Of a DNA stretch of 64,000 bases, positions 54,671-64,000 are shown one piece after another. The DNA comes from Salinivirgaceae bacterium (GTDB taxonomy: Bacteria > Bacteroidota > Bacteroidia > Bacteroidales > SZUA-534). Position 1 is the stretch's first letter, and each line of letters opens with the position of its first letter. The stretch covers positions 1 through 64,000 of the forward strand of contig JAFVGW010000019.1 of assembly GCA_017474765.1 (NCBI GenBank), in the 5' to 3' direction. The notes under the pieces are model-generated. The model was not told the DNA's origin. It saw nothing but the letters and a program-made list of their open reading frames with translations, and did not search any database. The translations under genes and the position numbers were made by a program.

Positions 54671-57196
54671 ATGTATCTAAAAACAATTTTTGCCGCGCTT
54701 TGCGGCCTTATTTGTTGCGCCAACTCTTTTGCGCAAAACAAAATTACCATCAGTGGCCACATCACCGACCGCAAATCGGCCGAGACAATCATCGGGGCAA
54801 CCGTGTACGACAGTGAAACACAGCACGGCACCGCAACCAACGTTTTCGGGTTCTACTCCATCACACTGAAAGCAGGCCAGCACCATCTGACCTACTCATA
54901 TGTGGGCTGCCAGCCGCAAACGGTTAGTTTTAAAACAACGCGCGACACTGTCATCAATGTTGAACTGTCGGCGAATGTTGAACTTGAAGAGGTTACGGTG
55001 ACGGCCAAAAGCCGCGAGTCGGGCATCGAGTCCACCAAAATGGGCAGCATCGATGTGCCTGTCAAACTGATTGAGCACACCCCGTCGCTGCTGGGCGAGA
55101 CCGATGTTCTGCGGACAATCCAACTCACTCCTGGCGTGCAGCAGGGTGTGGGTGGTGCGTCGTCGCTCTATGTGCGCGGCGGCAACGGCGACGAGAATCT
55201 GGTGCTGCTCGACGGTGCGCCTGTCTACAAAATCGACCATCTGTTCGGATTCTTTTCGGTCTTCACGCCCGAGGCGGTGAAAAAGGTGACATTCTACAAA
55301 ACATCGTTTCCCGCGCGATACAACGGCCGCACATCGTCGGTCATCGACGTGCGCACAAAGGACGGCGATATGAACGACTATCACGGTTCGGCATCAATCG
55401 GGCTACTCACGTCACGCATCAATCTTGAGGGCCCGATTATCAAAGGCAAGACATCGTTCAGCCTGTCGGGGCGCACCACATACATTTCGGCGCTGACAAA
55501 ACCGTTTATGAAGGATTATAAGATTGGTTACTGGTTCTACGATGTGAATCTGAAACTGAACCATAAATTCTCCGACAGCGACCGCCTTTATTTTGCCCTC
55601 TACAATGGTTTAGACAAGATGAAAGGTGAAGAGACGATTCCTGATTATTCGACTCATTATATTGAAACAGAGTGGAATTGGGATGACCGTTTCGAACCCA
55701 AGAGTGCGCCAGTGGCTGACTATTACTGCTCGAAACTGCGCTGGAGCAATTTCATTCCGTCGCTGCGGTGGAACCACGTTTTCTCGCAGAAACTGTTTGC
55801 CAACACAACAATCAGTTTCAACCACTACAAGATGCTTGTTTCGTCGGTTGATGAAACCGAATGGCACTATGAGGATTTGGGCGCGCAAACCTACAGTTCG
55901 CAGCGCTACGATTCGGAAATAAAGGACTATGGAGCGATTGTGGATTTTGATTATCTGCCGTCGCCCGAGCACACTGTGAAGTTCGGTGCCAATTACACCT
56001 GGCACGATTTTGTGCCCGAAACCACCAACTCAAAATTCAAAAACACTGATGAAGAGGAGCAAGCCGATACAACAACTTACCACAACGGAAAGGCGGTCAA
56101 AGCCAGCGAGGTTTCGGTCTATGCCGACGACGACTGGCAAATCGGCCCGCAACTCAACGTTGGCATAGGTTTGTCGTACACGCTTTTCGCGCTGAAAGAG
56201 AAAGAATACCACAACATTCAGCCGCGCCTGTCGGTCAAGTACTCGCCGCTAAGTTACCTCTCATTCAAAGCCGCCTACTCGCGGATGAGCCAGTGCGTGC
56301 ACCTGCTCACATCGTCGCCCATTGCGCTGCCAACTGACCTCTGGGTGCCAATTACCAACGAAATTGAACCCGAAAAGGCCGACCAATACAGTGTGGGCGT
56401 TTACAGCACGGTGCTGCCAGGTTGGGAGTTTTCGGTTGAGGCCTACTACAAAGAGTTCAACAATGTGCTTGAGTATAAGGACGGTATGAGTTTTATGGGC
56501 TTTTCGGGCTCGTGGACCGACCTTGTGGCTGCTGGCCAGGGATGGTCGAAAGGCATTGAACTGATGGTTCAGAAAACCGAGGGCGACCTGACGGGAATGC
56601 TCTCGTACACGCTCTCGAAGACCGACCGCCAGTTCAGCCGCTCGTCGGGAGTGAACGACGGCCGACGTTTCCCGTTCTCTTACGACCGCCGCCACAACTT
56701 CAACATTGTGGCCAACTACAAACTGAACGACCATATCGACATTGATGCCTCGTGGACCTTCTACAGCGGTGCTCGCGCCACCCTCACCAATGCCAAGCAG
56801 GATATTGTCTATCCTGCCGACCCCGCAATAAGTTCCGACTACAGTATACATTATAATGAATATTGTGACCGCTATTCAGGTTATTCCGATGATTATTTCG
56901 AAGAAAGGACCGACAACCCTTTTTACACATCCACTGTGGAGTACGTTCCCGAACGCAACAACTATCTTTTGCCTTGCACCCATCTGCTTTGCGTGGGAGC
57001 CAATTTCCACAAGCAAAAGAAGCGTTGCGAACGGATTTTCAACCTTTCGCTTTACAATGCCTACAATGCGATGAATCCGTCGCTGGTTTTTTTTGACAAC
57101 TACGATGACAACGGCTACCACCTTGAGAAACCAATGCTGAGAAAAGTAACAGTTCTTCCGATAATACCATCATTCACATTAACTTATAAATTCTAA
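54671..57196 (+). CDS. TonB-dependent outer membrane receptor
   Basis: An 841-residue outer membrane protein with a signal peptide ending near SFAQ, a carboxypeptidase-regulatory-like domain (about 24-95, GATVYDSETQHGTATNVFGF), a plug (about 115-230, with LYVRGGNGDENLVLLDGAPV) and a beta-barrel to the C-terminus. It imports a substrate using TonB energy. It is not SusC-like: there is no SusD partner and the next gene is a DUF4249 lipoprotein, a common pairing in Bacteroidota. Substrate unknown. Confidence 0.93.
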   Translation: MYLKTIFAALCGLICCANSFAQNKITISGHITDRKSAETIIGATVYDSETQHGTATNVFGFYSITLKAGQHHLTYSYVGCQPQTVSFKTTRDTVINVELSANVELEEVTVTAKSRESGIESTKMGSIDVPVKLIEHTPSLLGETDVLRTIQLTPGVQQGVGGASSLYVRGGNGDENLVLLDGAPVYKIDHLFGFFSVFTPEAVKKVTFYKTSFPARYNGRTSSVIDVRTKDGDMNDYHGSASIGLLTSRINLEGPIIKGKTSFSLSGRTTYISALTKPFMKDYKIGYWFYDVNLKLNHKFSDSDRLYFALYNGLDKMKGEETIPDYSTHYIETEWNWDDRFEPKSAPVADYYCSKLRWSNFIPSLRWNHVFSQKLFANTTISFNHYKMLVSSVDETEWHYEDLGAQTYSSQRYDSEIKDYGAIVDFDYLPSPEHTVKFGANYTWHDFVPETTNSKFKNTDEEEQADTTTYHNGKAVKASEVSVYADDDWQIGPQLNVGIGLSYTLFALKEKEYHNIQPRLSVKYSPLSYLSFKAAYSRMSQCVHLLTSSPIALPTDLWVPITNEIEPEKADQYSVGVYSTVLPGWEFSVEAYYKEFNNVLEYKDGMSFMGFSGSWTDLVAAGQGWSKGIELMVQKTEGDLTGMLSYTLSKTDRQFSRSSGVNDGRRFPFSYDRRHNFNIVANYKLNDHIDIDASWTFYSGARATLTNAKQDIVYPADPAISSDYSIHYNEYCDRYSGYSDDYFEERTDNPFYTSTVEYVPERNNYLLPCTHLLCVGANFHKQKKRCERIFNLSLYNAYNAMNPSLVFFDNYDDNGYHLEKPMLRKVTVLPIIPSFTLTYKF

Positions 57197-57201
57197 TCTA
57201 A

Positions 57202-58497
57202 ATGAAAACTTTAATATATACAATCTCGGCTGCCGCTATAGTATTGTGTGGTGCTTGCCAGAACGACATCGATGCCGATTTCAGCGATATGAGCGGGGTG
57301 CTGTCCATCAACGCTTTCCTCTATACTGAGCACGACACGAATTTTGTTTACGTTTCGGAGACCGCGCTGAACAATCCGCAGCCAGTGAACAATGCCACGG
57401 TTGAGATGCGCGTCAACGGCACTTTGGTTGAAACGGTCGATAAAGTCACACCCACCATAAAGCGGGAAGTTTACAGGTATGGAGAGAATCCCGCCGAGAC
57501 GGAAAACACCCCTGCCCACAACGGTGCCTACAGGCTCACCACACGTTTCAGCGAGGGCGATGTTGTGCGCATCGATGTCTATTCCAACGGTCGCCACGCC
57601 TGGGCCGAAGAGACCGCGCCGCGCAAGATTCAGAATCCGAAGGCCGATTTCAAACTGGCCAATCACCCGACGAACCAATATACCGAACTGACCGAAATCA
57701 CATTTGCCGATTTCACAATCAATCTGCCCGACATCTCACCAGAGAATGACTATTATCGGATTTCGGCTTTTGCCGATTATGGGTATCGCCAAACCGTATG
57801 GGCCGAATATGGCTATTATTATGCATCTGAAAACACCGATAGCATTTGCGAGGCCCTGCGGCAGAAAGGTATGGAAGTTGTCCCCGTCAAGTTCACTGAT
57901 GACGATGGTAATGAGGAGGTTGTAGTATATTGTTTGTATAAAAATGAAGACAATTATTGGAGCACCGCGGTGGGCATAAATTACGAGTACGGCAACGACC
58001 CGATTCTGTCGGAAGGCGAAATGTCGAAATCGCTTACAGAAGACGGTGACACTGATATTCTGATTTCCGATATAAAAAACAAGCACAAAGTCTTCACCGA
58101 CCACTTTTTCAACAACTCAGCCGCCGAAATACAAATATCGGTCGGACAGCCATTTGGCAATGTTTTTTATCCTGAAACGCTGTATGTGGGCGGGGGGCTG
58201 GAACGTTTGTCGGACGAGTATCTGAAGATGTCGGGCCACACCTACAATATGAAAATCAGGCTTTCGCTGGAAAGCATCAGCGAGAACCAGTTCTACTACC
58301 TGAAGGCACTGAATGTTGTGGAGTCGGAGAATTATGAGGATATGGCTATGCTGTCAGGCGCAATGAAGATTCCTTCGAACGTGAACGGCGGCAGCGGCAA
58401 CATCTGCATCACAACCAACACTGTGCTCGAGTTCACTGTTTTTGACAATTATGACTGCCCACGGATTATCGACCATAATTCGCTAGTTTATTATTAG
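57202..58497 (+). CDS. DUF4249 lipoprotein
   Basis: A 431-residue lipoprotein with lipobox LCGAC (C19). The mature start LSINAFLYTEHDTNFVYVSE and the repeated beta pattern fit DUF4249. These proteins are often encoded directly after a TonB-dependent receptor, so it is probably an accessory surface or periplasmic partner of the receptor five bases upstream. It converges on the LysR gene with only eight bases between stops and no obvious terminator. Confidence 0.9.
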   Translation: MKTLIYTISAAAIVLCGACQNDIDADFSDMSGVLSINAFLYTEHDTNFVYVSETALNNPQPVNNATVEMRVNGTLVETVDKVTPTIKREVYRYGENPAETENTPAHNGAYRLTTRFSEGDVVRIDVYSNGRHAWAEETAPRKIQNPKADFKLANHPTNQYTELTEITFADFTINLPDISPENDYYRISAFADYGYRQTVWAEYGYYYASENTDSICEALRQKGMEVVPVKFTDDDGNEEVVVYCLYKNEDNYWSTAVGINYEYGNDPILSEGEMSKSLTEDGDTDILISDIKNKHKVFTDHFFNNSAAEIQISVGQPFGNVFYPETLYVGGGLERLSDEYLKMSGHTYNMKIRLSLESISENQFYYLKALNVVESENYEDMAMLSGAMKIPSNVNGGSGNICITTNTVLEFTVFDNYDCPRIIDHNSLVYY

Positions 58498-58505
58498 TGA
58501 GATTG

Positions 58506-59381
58506 TCAATTTTCAATCTCGAACAAAATCTTCATAAACTCCTTTGCCGACAGTTTCTGATAGATGCCCTTGAGCAGAATCACCGACGGGTGCATCTGCG
58601 TTTTTTTGCCCGCGATGGGGATGGCTCGCAGTTTCTCATGGCCGCGGATGAGCATTTCCGACATCACGGCAATCCAGTGGCCTGTCTCAACAAGGTTCAT
58701 CATAATGGTCATACTCGAAATCTCAATTTGCGGGGTTAACTGCACGTGACGGCTTGCAAGCAGGCGGTCAATCATTGTGCGGGCCTGCGAGCCCACCGAC
58801 GGCAACACCAGCGGATACTGCTTCAGCAATTCGAGCGACACTTCACGTTGCGCTACAAGTGGATGGTTGTAATTAACTATAACCGAGAGGTTTGAGTCGA
58901 ACAGCGGAAAAAACTCAATCTGGTTGTCTTCGTCGTCGGGGCGGTACGAGAGGATGAGGTCCAACTTGCGCTCTTTGAGCAAGTCGAGCAACTCGTTCAC
59001 AGGGCGGCTCACCACCACCAGTTTGATGTTGGGGTATTGTTTTGAGAATGAAATGATTGTGCTTGTCAGAAGGTCGCTCAGGGTGAACACCGCTCCAATG
59101 CGCAACTCGCCAGCCATAATGTTCTGCAGGTCGCGCAGACGCTGCACACCGCCCTCGCTGTCGGCCACGGTCTGCTTGGCGTAGGGCAGAAACTCGGTGC
59201 CCGCCTCGGTCAGGTAGGTGCGCTTTCCGATGCGGTCGAAAAGTTGCACCTGCAGTTCGGTCTCAAGCTGGCGAATCTGCTGCGACAGCGTGCTCTGCGT
59301 AATGAACAACTGCCGCGCTGCCTCAGTAAAATTCAGAGTCTCAGCGGTTTTGATAAAATACTTGAGTTGACGCAGTTCCAT
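58506..59381 (-). CDS. LysR-type transcriptional regulator
   Basis: A 291-residue regulator with an N-terminal winged helix-turn-helix (about 1-60, LNFTEAARQLFITQSTLSQQ) and a periplasmic-binding-like effector domain (about 90-290). It resembles OxyR/CynR-type members in length, but no redox cysteines are evident, so an OxyR role is unlikely. It is divergent from the AspT-type transporter gene with a 142-base shared control region, and probably regulates it, as is usual for LysR proteins. Confidence 0.9.
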   Translation of the reverse strand: MELRQLKYFIKTAETLNFTEAARQLFITQSTLSQQIRQLETELQVQLFDRIGKRTYLTEAGTEFLPYAKQTVADSEGGVQRLRDLQNIMAGELRIGAVFTLSDLLTSTIISFSKQYPNIKLVVVSRPVNELLDLLKERKLDLILSYRPDDEDNQIEFFPLFDSNLSVIVNYNHPLVAQREVSLELLKQYPLVLPSVGSQARTMIDRLLASRHVQLTPQIEISSMTIMMNLVETGHWIAVMSEMLIRGHEKLRAIPIAGKKTQMHPSVILLKGIYQKLSAKEFMKILFEIEN

Positions 59382-59456
59382 AAATCAATCGGTTTTAACT
59401 ATTGTTTCAATCGAATAAATCATTTTTACAAATGTATGAAAATAAAAAGTAAGCCG

Positions 59457-59464
59457 TACCTTTG
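59457..59464 (+). promoter_or_regulatory. Predicted -7 element for the AspT-type transporter
   Basis: TACCTTTG followed by C is an exact TAnnTTTG(C) match, 60 bases before the start codon, in the region divergent to the LysR gene. Confidence 0.6.
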
Positions 59465-59523
59465 CGGCCGAAAAATGAGAGAATATACTATTTGATTATC
59501 AACGGGTTATAAACTTTACAATT

Positions 59524-61185
59524 ATGAATTGGTTTACTTCGCTGCTAATGAATGAGTCGGTTGGGCGCACGGTGATGATTTTTGCGTTTGTGATTGCCAT
59601 CGGCTCAATGTTGGGAAAACTCAAGCTGAAGGGCATCTCGCTCGGCTCAACGTTTGTGCTTTTTGTGGGAATTCTGGTGTCGCATTTCGGCTTCACGGTC
59701 ACACCGTCGATTCTGCATTTTATGAAAGATTTCGGCTTGATACTCTTTGTGTTCAGCATTGGTTTGCAAGTTGGCCCGAACTTCTTTTCGTCGTTCAAGC
59801 AGTCGGGGCTGATGCTCAACGGACTGGCGGCAGGCAGCGTAGCTCTCAATATCGCGGTAACACTGCTGATTTTCTATTTGTTAGGCGGTATCGATTTCTC
59901 GATGCTCATTGGCGTTATGCAAGGTGCGGTGACCAATACGCCTGGTCTTGGCGCGGCTCAGCAAGCCTTAAACCAATTGTCGCAATCGGGTACCGAAACG
60001 CCTTCAATCTCACTTGGTTATGCAGTTGCATATCCGATGGGCGTGGTGGGCATAATTCTTGGAATGGTGATTGTGAAGCGCATCTTCAAAATCGATTATG
60101 AAAAAGAGCGCACCGCAGCCACTGGCGGCAACACCGAAGAGCCTGCGCGTTGCAGTTATCGCGTTACAAGCAACGCAGTGATTGGCAAGCAGATAAAAGA
60201 AATCTCGCGGCAGTTCGACAAAGAAGTTGTCTTTGCTCGCATCAGTCAGGGCGGCAATGTTTTTGTGCCCAACGGCGACACCGTGCTCGGCCAAGGCGAC
60301 CTGGTGCGAATCATCGCGCCCAAGCAGCGTGAGGCCGAACTCGACGCAATGTTCGGCGAGAAACTCACCACCGAAGAGTTGAACGGCCAAACGGGCGAGT
60401 TGAAATCGCGTAAAATATTGGTTACCAACAAGCGATTGGACGGCAAGAGCCTTCAGAACCTGCAGTTGCGCAAGTCGTTCAACGTGAACGTGACGCGCGT
60501 CTTCCGCTCGGGCGTTGAACTGATGGCCACCCCCGACCTTGTGCTGCATCTTGGTGATAAAGTGAAAGTTGTGGGCGGCGACGAGAGTCTCGGCCTTGTC
60601 GAGAAATTCCTTGGTAACTCGGTGAAGCACCTCAACGAGCCGCACCTTTCGACGCTGTTCATCGGCATTTTCCTGGGCATCATTGTCGGCTACATCCCAA
60701 TCGCCTTCCCTGGAATGCCGCAGCCCGCAAAACTCGGTCTGGCTGGCGGTCCGCTCATTGTTTCGCTGCTAATGGGCGCCTTCGGTCACAAAATCGGTCT
60801 GACGTGCTACACCACGCAGAGCGCCAACCTGATGATTCGTGAGATTGGCATATCGCTTTTCCTTGCCTGCGTGGGCTTGGAAGCAGGTGAAAAGTTCTTC
60901 GACACGCTCATCAACGGCGACGGCTTGCTCTGGGTTGGCTACGGTCTTCTCATAACAATGATCCCGATGCTCATTATCTCGTGCATTGCGCGCAAGTGCT
61001 TCAAACTGAACTATTTCACCATTGTGGGAATGATTTCGGGCACCAACACCAATCCGCCCGCGCTCTACTATTCGAATATGATTGCCGAAAACGACCGCCC
61101 GTCGGTGGCTTACTCAACGGTTTATCCGCTGGCAATGTTCCTGCGTATTGTGCTGGCGCAGACGCTGATACTGATTTTCGCGTAA
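59524..61185 (+). CDS. AspT/YidE-family transporter
   Basis: A 553-residue membrane protein with two homologous membrane halves (about 1-180 and 375-553) separated by two TrkA-C/RCK-C domains (about 200-285 and 295-365). Motifs TNTPGLGAAQQAL in the first half and GTNTNPPALYYSN in the second are typical of the aspartate:alanine-exchanger (AAE) family. Members exchange dicarboxylates or amino acids across the inner membrane; E. coli YidE and YbjL are close in layout. Substrate uncertain. A LysR gene is divergent and a strong terminator follows. Confidence 0.92.
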   Translation: MNWFTSLLMNESVGRTVMIFAFVIAIGSMLGKLKLKGISLGSTFVLFVGILVSHFGFTVTPSILHFMKDFGLILFVFSIGLQVGPNFFSSFKQSGLMLNGLAAGSVALNIAVTLLIFYLLGGIDFSMLIGVMQGAVTNTPGLGAAQQALNQLSQSGTETPSISLGYAVAYPMGVVGIILGMVIVKRIFKIDYEKERTAATGGNTEEPARCSYRVTSNAVIGKQIKEISRQFDKEVVFARISQGGNVFVPNGDTVLGQGDLVRIIAPKQREAELDAMFGEKLTTEELNGQTGELKSRKILVTNKRLDGKSLQNLQLRKSFNVNVTRVFRSGVELMATPDLVLHLGDKVKVVGGDESLGLVEKFLGNSVKHLNEPHLSTLFIGIFLGIIVGYIPIAFPGMPQPAKLGLAGGPLIVSLLMGAFGHKIGLTCYTTQSANLMIREIGISLFLACVGLEAGEKFFDTLINGDGLLWVGYGLLITMIPMLIISCIARKCFKLNYFTIVGMISGTNTNPPALYYSNMIAENDRPSVAYSTVYPLAMFLRIVLAQTLILIFA

Positions 61186-61224
61186 GGAAGACTACAGACT
61201 AAAGACAACGGACAAAAGTCAAAC

Positions 61225-61257
61225 AAAAAAGCCTTGCCATGCGGCAAGGCTTTTTGT
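61225..61257. terminator. Bidirectional terminator between transporter and WYL gene
   Basis: AAAAAAGCCTTGCC and GGCAAGGCTTTTT form a perfect stem around ATGC, with A-run and T-run flanks, serving both convergent genes. Confidence 0.9.
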
Positions 61258-61293
61258 TATTGTGGGTTCGTGTTTTAAAATGAGCAATTTTGT

Positions 61294-62190
61294 TTATGAC
61301 AATCTGTTCCTCTCCCAAATTTTCCGAGCCTTTTCGGCCAGGGTTTCACGAAGCCATTCGGGTGAAACAACCTCAAGAGTGTCGCTGTTGCGGAGCAGCT
61401 CCTGAAGAAAGTCGTAGGTTGGGCGCAGCCGCAGCTCGAATATGCTGTAGTCGTCGTGGCGCTCCAACTCTTCCTGCGACGGGTGCAGAGGCAGCGAGCG
61501 CAAATAGTTTGCCTGGCTGGCGTCAACTTTCAGCCGCACATTCTCAATCTTGTAATCGTAATTGAGAATGACACCAAAGCAACCGCTGAAATAGTCATCG
61601 GGGTTGAAATCTTTTGGGCGGGTGAATTTTTTATTAGTCAGATTGAGGCTGATGATGCGGTCGAGTCCGTAGATGCGGATGGAATCGTCGCCCTTCCCGT
61701 AATCGTTTTTCCCGACCACGTACCAGCGCTGCTTGAACAATTTAACGCAATAGGGCTTCAGATGGAAAGTCTTCTCCTCGTTGCTGTGGAATCTTCTATG
61801 TGTGACCTCCAGCACCTTGTCTTCCTTCATTGCCCGCAGAATTGTGGAAAGAAAAGTCTGGCTCGACGGTATGTCCTCCAGCAGAATGCGGTCGCTGAGC
61901 GATTTGTTATCGAGCAGCGTCTCGTTCACCGACATCGCGTCGAGCAGCCAGCGGTGAAATTCATCCATATCATTATCAAGATAATAGGTGTACCCGCCTT
62001 TGGTTGCGCACTCAATGTTGATGTCGAGCATATCTTCAACGGCATCTTTCCAGTCGCAGAAGGTGCGGCGCGGTAGCTGGGTTTGAAAGCGCTCGAAGTA
62101 GAGCTGCTGTATCTCTTTGAGAGTTATGCTTTTAGCCTCATAGATTGTTCTGATGAGCCAAAAATATTTAGCGTACTGATTGAGTGCCAT
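61294..62190 (-). CDS. WYL domain transcriptional regulator
   Basis: A 298-residue protein with an N-terminal helical DNA-binding-like part (about 1-75, LPRRTFCDWKDAVED) and a WYL domain (about 115-205) with PYCVKLFKQRWYVVGKND, followed by a WCX-like C-terminal region (about 215-298). WYL proteins sense ligands, often nucleic acids, and regulate DNA-damage or defence genes in some bacteria. No defence genes are adjacent here, so its target is unknown. Confidence 0.9.
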   Translation of the reverse strand: MALNQYAKYFWLIRTIYEAKSITLKEIQQLYFERFQTQLPRRTFCDWKDAVEDMLDINIECATKGGYTYYLDNDMDEFHRWLLDAMSVNETLLDNKSLSDRILLEDIPSSQTFLSTILRAMKEDKVLEVTHRRFHSNEEKTFHLKPYCVKLFKQRWYVVGKNDYGKGDDSIRIYGLDRIISLNLTNKKFTRPKDFNPDDYFSGCFGVILNYDYKIENVRLKVDASQANYLRSLPLHPSQEELERHDDYSIFELRLRPTYDFLQELLRNSDTLEVVSPEWLRETLAEKARKIWERNRLS

Positions 62191-62404
62191 TGTCCTCGAG
62201 TTTTAAGTTGAAAGTTAATAAGTTATAAGTTAAAATTAGTCAAAAATCAAAAATATCATCGTATGTCTGTTGTTTAAACTGATAATATTAATGTTTGCAG
62301 TCCGTTAGTTAAGACAAAGATAAGATTAAAAATCATATTTCGAGAGCGAATTATTTGCAGCAGAACACATTATATTTAGCATCGGATTTTTAGATAAAAG
62401 CAAA

Positions 62405-63376
62405 TTGACAAAATTGGCATCAGATTTTTCAAATATTAAGATTTCATTGGCCCCCATGCAGGGATTTTCCGACGTGATTTACCGTTCAGCAATAAACAAA
62501 ATTGGCGGCATAGATGTATTTTACGCGCCGTATATCAAAACCGAGAACGAGTCAATCAAACCCAAAAGCCTTGCCGACATTGAGCCGGGTGCGAATGAAG
62601 GAATTGTTGTTGTGCCGCAGGTGATGGGCAACAAGCCAGCTGATATTCTGCAAGTTGCCAATGCCGTTAAAGCTCTGGGTTACAATGAGTTGAATTGGAA
62701 TTTGGGTTGTCCTTTTCCAATGGTTGCCAAGCGGCGGCTTGGTGCTGGCTTGTTACCTTATCCCGAAATAATTGATGACATTCTTGCCGAAGTTGTGGCG
62801 CAGAGCGATGTGTTTCTTTCTGTAAAGATGCGATTGGGATATTTGTCGTCCGACGAAATCTGGCCAGTGCTCGATGTACTTAATAAACATAGAATCAAAG
62901 AGATAATTGTTCATCCACGCATTGGAAAACAGATGTACAATGGCTCTGCCGATAAGAGCATTTTGTCTGCAATTGTCGGGAAATCAGCGCATCCTGTGGC
63001 TTATAACGGCGACATTTGCACATCCGAACAAGCCAGCAGCCTCATAGCTGAAAATCCAACCGTAAGCCATTTGATGATAGGGCGCGGACTACTATGCAAT
63101 CCATTCTTAGCCAATCAGATAAAGGGTACTGAGCCAAACAAATTCATCAAGCGAACACAATTGTTGAATTTTGTGGGCGCCATTGCCGAAAAACAACTCG
63201 ATCGCCTTCAGGGAGCTGGTCATTTCCTTCAGAAAATGACCACCTACTGGGAATATTGGTCACAAATGTTTGCCGATGCGCACCGCGCATTTAAAACAAT
63301 AAAAAAATGCCGAACCATTGAGGAATATACTGATAAAGTTCAGGATATGGTACTCGGGTGGGAGCTAACCATATAA
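62405..63376 (+). CDS. tRNA-dihydrouridine synthase
   Basis: FMN-dependent enzyme reducing specific uridines in tRNA to dihydrouridine. The 323-residue protein has LAPMQGFSD (15-23), the catalytic C102 in LGCPFPMVAKRRLGAGLL and MIGRGLLCNPFL. It is a shorter, more diverged Dus than DusA/DusB, similar to those of Bacteroidota. The frame starts with TTG at 62405; the only nearby ATG lies inside the flavin-binding motif, so an unusual start is required. The tRNA position modified cannot be assigned. Confidence 0.9.
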   Translation: MTKLASDFSNIKISLAPMQGFSDVIYRSAINKIGGIDVFYAPYIKTENESIKPKSLADIEPGANEGIVVVPQVMGNKPADILQVANAVKALGYNELNWNLGCPFPMVAKRRLGAGLLPYPEIIDDILAEVVAQSDVFLSVKMRLGYLSSDEIWPVLDVLNKHRIKEIIVHPRIGKQMYNGSADKSILSAIVGKSAHPVAYNGDICTSEQASSLIAENPTVSHLMIGRGLLCNPFLANQIKGTEPNKFIKRTQLLNFVGAIAEKQLDRLQGAGHFLQKMTTYWEYWSQMFADAHRAFKTIKKCRTIEEYTDKVQDMVLGWELTI

Positions 63377-63421
63377 TAAAATAAAAGCCAGGCTTTTCAA
63401 CAATATCATTTAAAGCAATAC

Positions 63422-64000
63422 ATGAAGAAACGGTTGTCAGCGGTTTTGAGAATTGTGGTTGCGGCACTTTCGTTGGCGTTCATAGGTTGGAAGGTTTATG
63501 AGCAATTGTGCAGCGGAGAGCCGTTTGCGACTTTCACTCCGAAAATTGCGCCATTGATTGTCGCCGTTCTGCTTATGCCGCTCAATTGGCTGCTCGAAGC
63601 GCGCAAATGGCAGATTCTGACTGCTCATCTTCAGCAACTTACAGTTGCAGAGTCGCTCAAGTCAGTTCTTTCAGGGCTGGCCGTTTCAATGCTTACTCCC
63701 AACCGCGTGGGCGATTTTGCCGGGCGCATCGCGTGGCTCAAGCCTGAAAACCGCACCTCGGGCGCAATGTCGGACTTTGTGGGCGGATATGCGCAGATGA
63801 CAGCAATTGCATTGCTTGGCATAGCGGCTTTTTGCATGCACCCTGTGCTGCCCGATTTTTTAGAATGGTCTGGCAGGCATTATTCCATGACCGCAGCTGT
63901 GCTTATTGTGCTGGCGGTTGCTTTGTGCGGAATTTATTTTTGTGTTGGAATGATAGCGAGGCGTTTCCGATTTAATTGTTGGCCATGGCTGGAGCGTTTT
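63422..64000 (+). CDS. LPG-synthase-TM-like (UPF0104) membrane protein, partial
   Basis: An open frame of 193 codons running off the window end. It is rich in transmembrane helices (about 8-25, 40-60, 115-135 and 150-175) and contains TPNRVGDFAGR, typical of the membrane region of lysylphosphatidylglycerol synthase-like proteins. Complete relatives have about 320 residues. Such proteins can flip or modify lipids, but many homologs are uncharacterised. It starts 46 bases after the Dus gene, perhaps in the same operon. Confidence 0.82.
   Translation, partial: MKKRLSAVLRIVVAALSLAFIGWKVYEQLCSGEPFATFTPKIAPLIVAVLLMPLNWLLEARKWQILTAHLQQLTVAESLKSVLSGLAVSMLTPNRVGDFAGRIAWLKPENRTSGAMSDFVGGYAQMTAIALLGIAAFCMHPVLPDFLEWSGRHYSMTAAVLIVLAVALCGIYFCVGMIARRFRFNCWPWLERF

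Noticed and set aside
63383..63398. Hairpin AAAAGCCAGGCTTTT after the Dus gene as a terminator
   Set aside because: The loop would have too few bases for the full stem, and the remaining pairing is short.

Overview
The window reads as a chromosomal segment of a Bacteroidota bacterium, most likely order Bacteroidales. Evidence: a TonB-dependent receptor paired with a DUF4249 lipoprotein, OmpA proteins of the propeller/regulatory-domain type (one with the domain order of the type IX secretion protein PorE), a two-component-propeller/SpoIIE hybrid, DUF4292, DUF4175 and DUF3108 proteins, menaquinone synthesis (MenA), and repeated -7 promoter elements of the TAnnTTTG class. I see no phage, insertion sequence, CRISPR array, tRNA or rRNA.

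Layout. 1-7.6 kb: housekeeping genes cmk, ispH and upp, a YciO-like protein, a prolyl oligopeptidase lipoprotein, menA (reverse strand) and an unknown lipoprotein. 7.6-10.8 kb: pyrG and purF on the reverse strand. 10.8-15.1 kb: accessory stretch with a long rod-shaped inverted repeat that looks like a 6S-type regulatory RNA, a lipoprotein, a membrane/coiled-coil protein carrying a uracil-DNA-glycosylase-like domain, a small conserved protein and two small reverse-strand genes. 15.1-28.6 kb: envelope cluster with two tandem paralogous secreted proteins, a 1415-residue exported TPR-CHAT protease, a propeller/OmpA protein, a large secreted protein of unknown function and, convergent to them, a propeller-SpoIIE phosphatase. 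28.7-31.4 kb: an Ig-like lipoprotein and a DUF3108 protein. 32.0-43.5 kb: nine tightly packed, mostly overlapping genes (flippase, dut, TPR protein, DUF4292 lipoprotein, EnvC-like protein, DUF4175 protein, RsbW-like ATPase, ybeY, mnmG), much of it conspicuously AT-rich, ending in a parS centromere site directly after the mnmG stop codon. 43.7-47.7 kb (reverse): a metallophosphoesterase, an aldo/keto reductase and the PorE-like protein. 48-51.7 kb: prfA, a DUF4153 membrane protein and pyrF. 52-64 kb: a LiaF-like/LytTR membrane pair, an EamA transporter, the TonB receptor/DUF4249 pair, a LysR regulator divergent from an AspT-type transporter, a WYL regulator, a tRNA-dihydrouridine synthase and a truncated LPG-synthase-like membrane protein.

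Working together: pyrG, pyrF, upp, cmk and dut supply pyrimidine nucleotides, and purF commits PRPP to purines. mnmG, the Dus enzyme, the YciO-like protein, ybeY and prfA serve tRNA modification, ribosome maturation and translation termination. The flippase and EnvC-like protein suggest a cell-envelope module, and the 15-25 kb CHAT cluster looks like an exported proteolytic or sensory system not matching a characterised one I know. Two palindromic repeats of one family (2668-2695 and 45677-45704) show a compensatory base-pair change. The most interesting items are the exported CHAT protease cluster, the 6S-like RNA candidate, the parS site and the UDG-like membrane protein.
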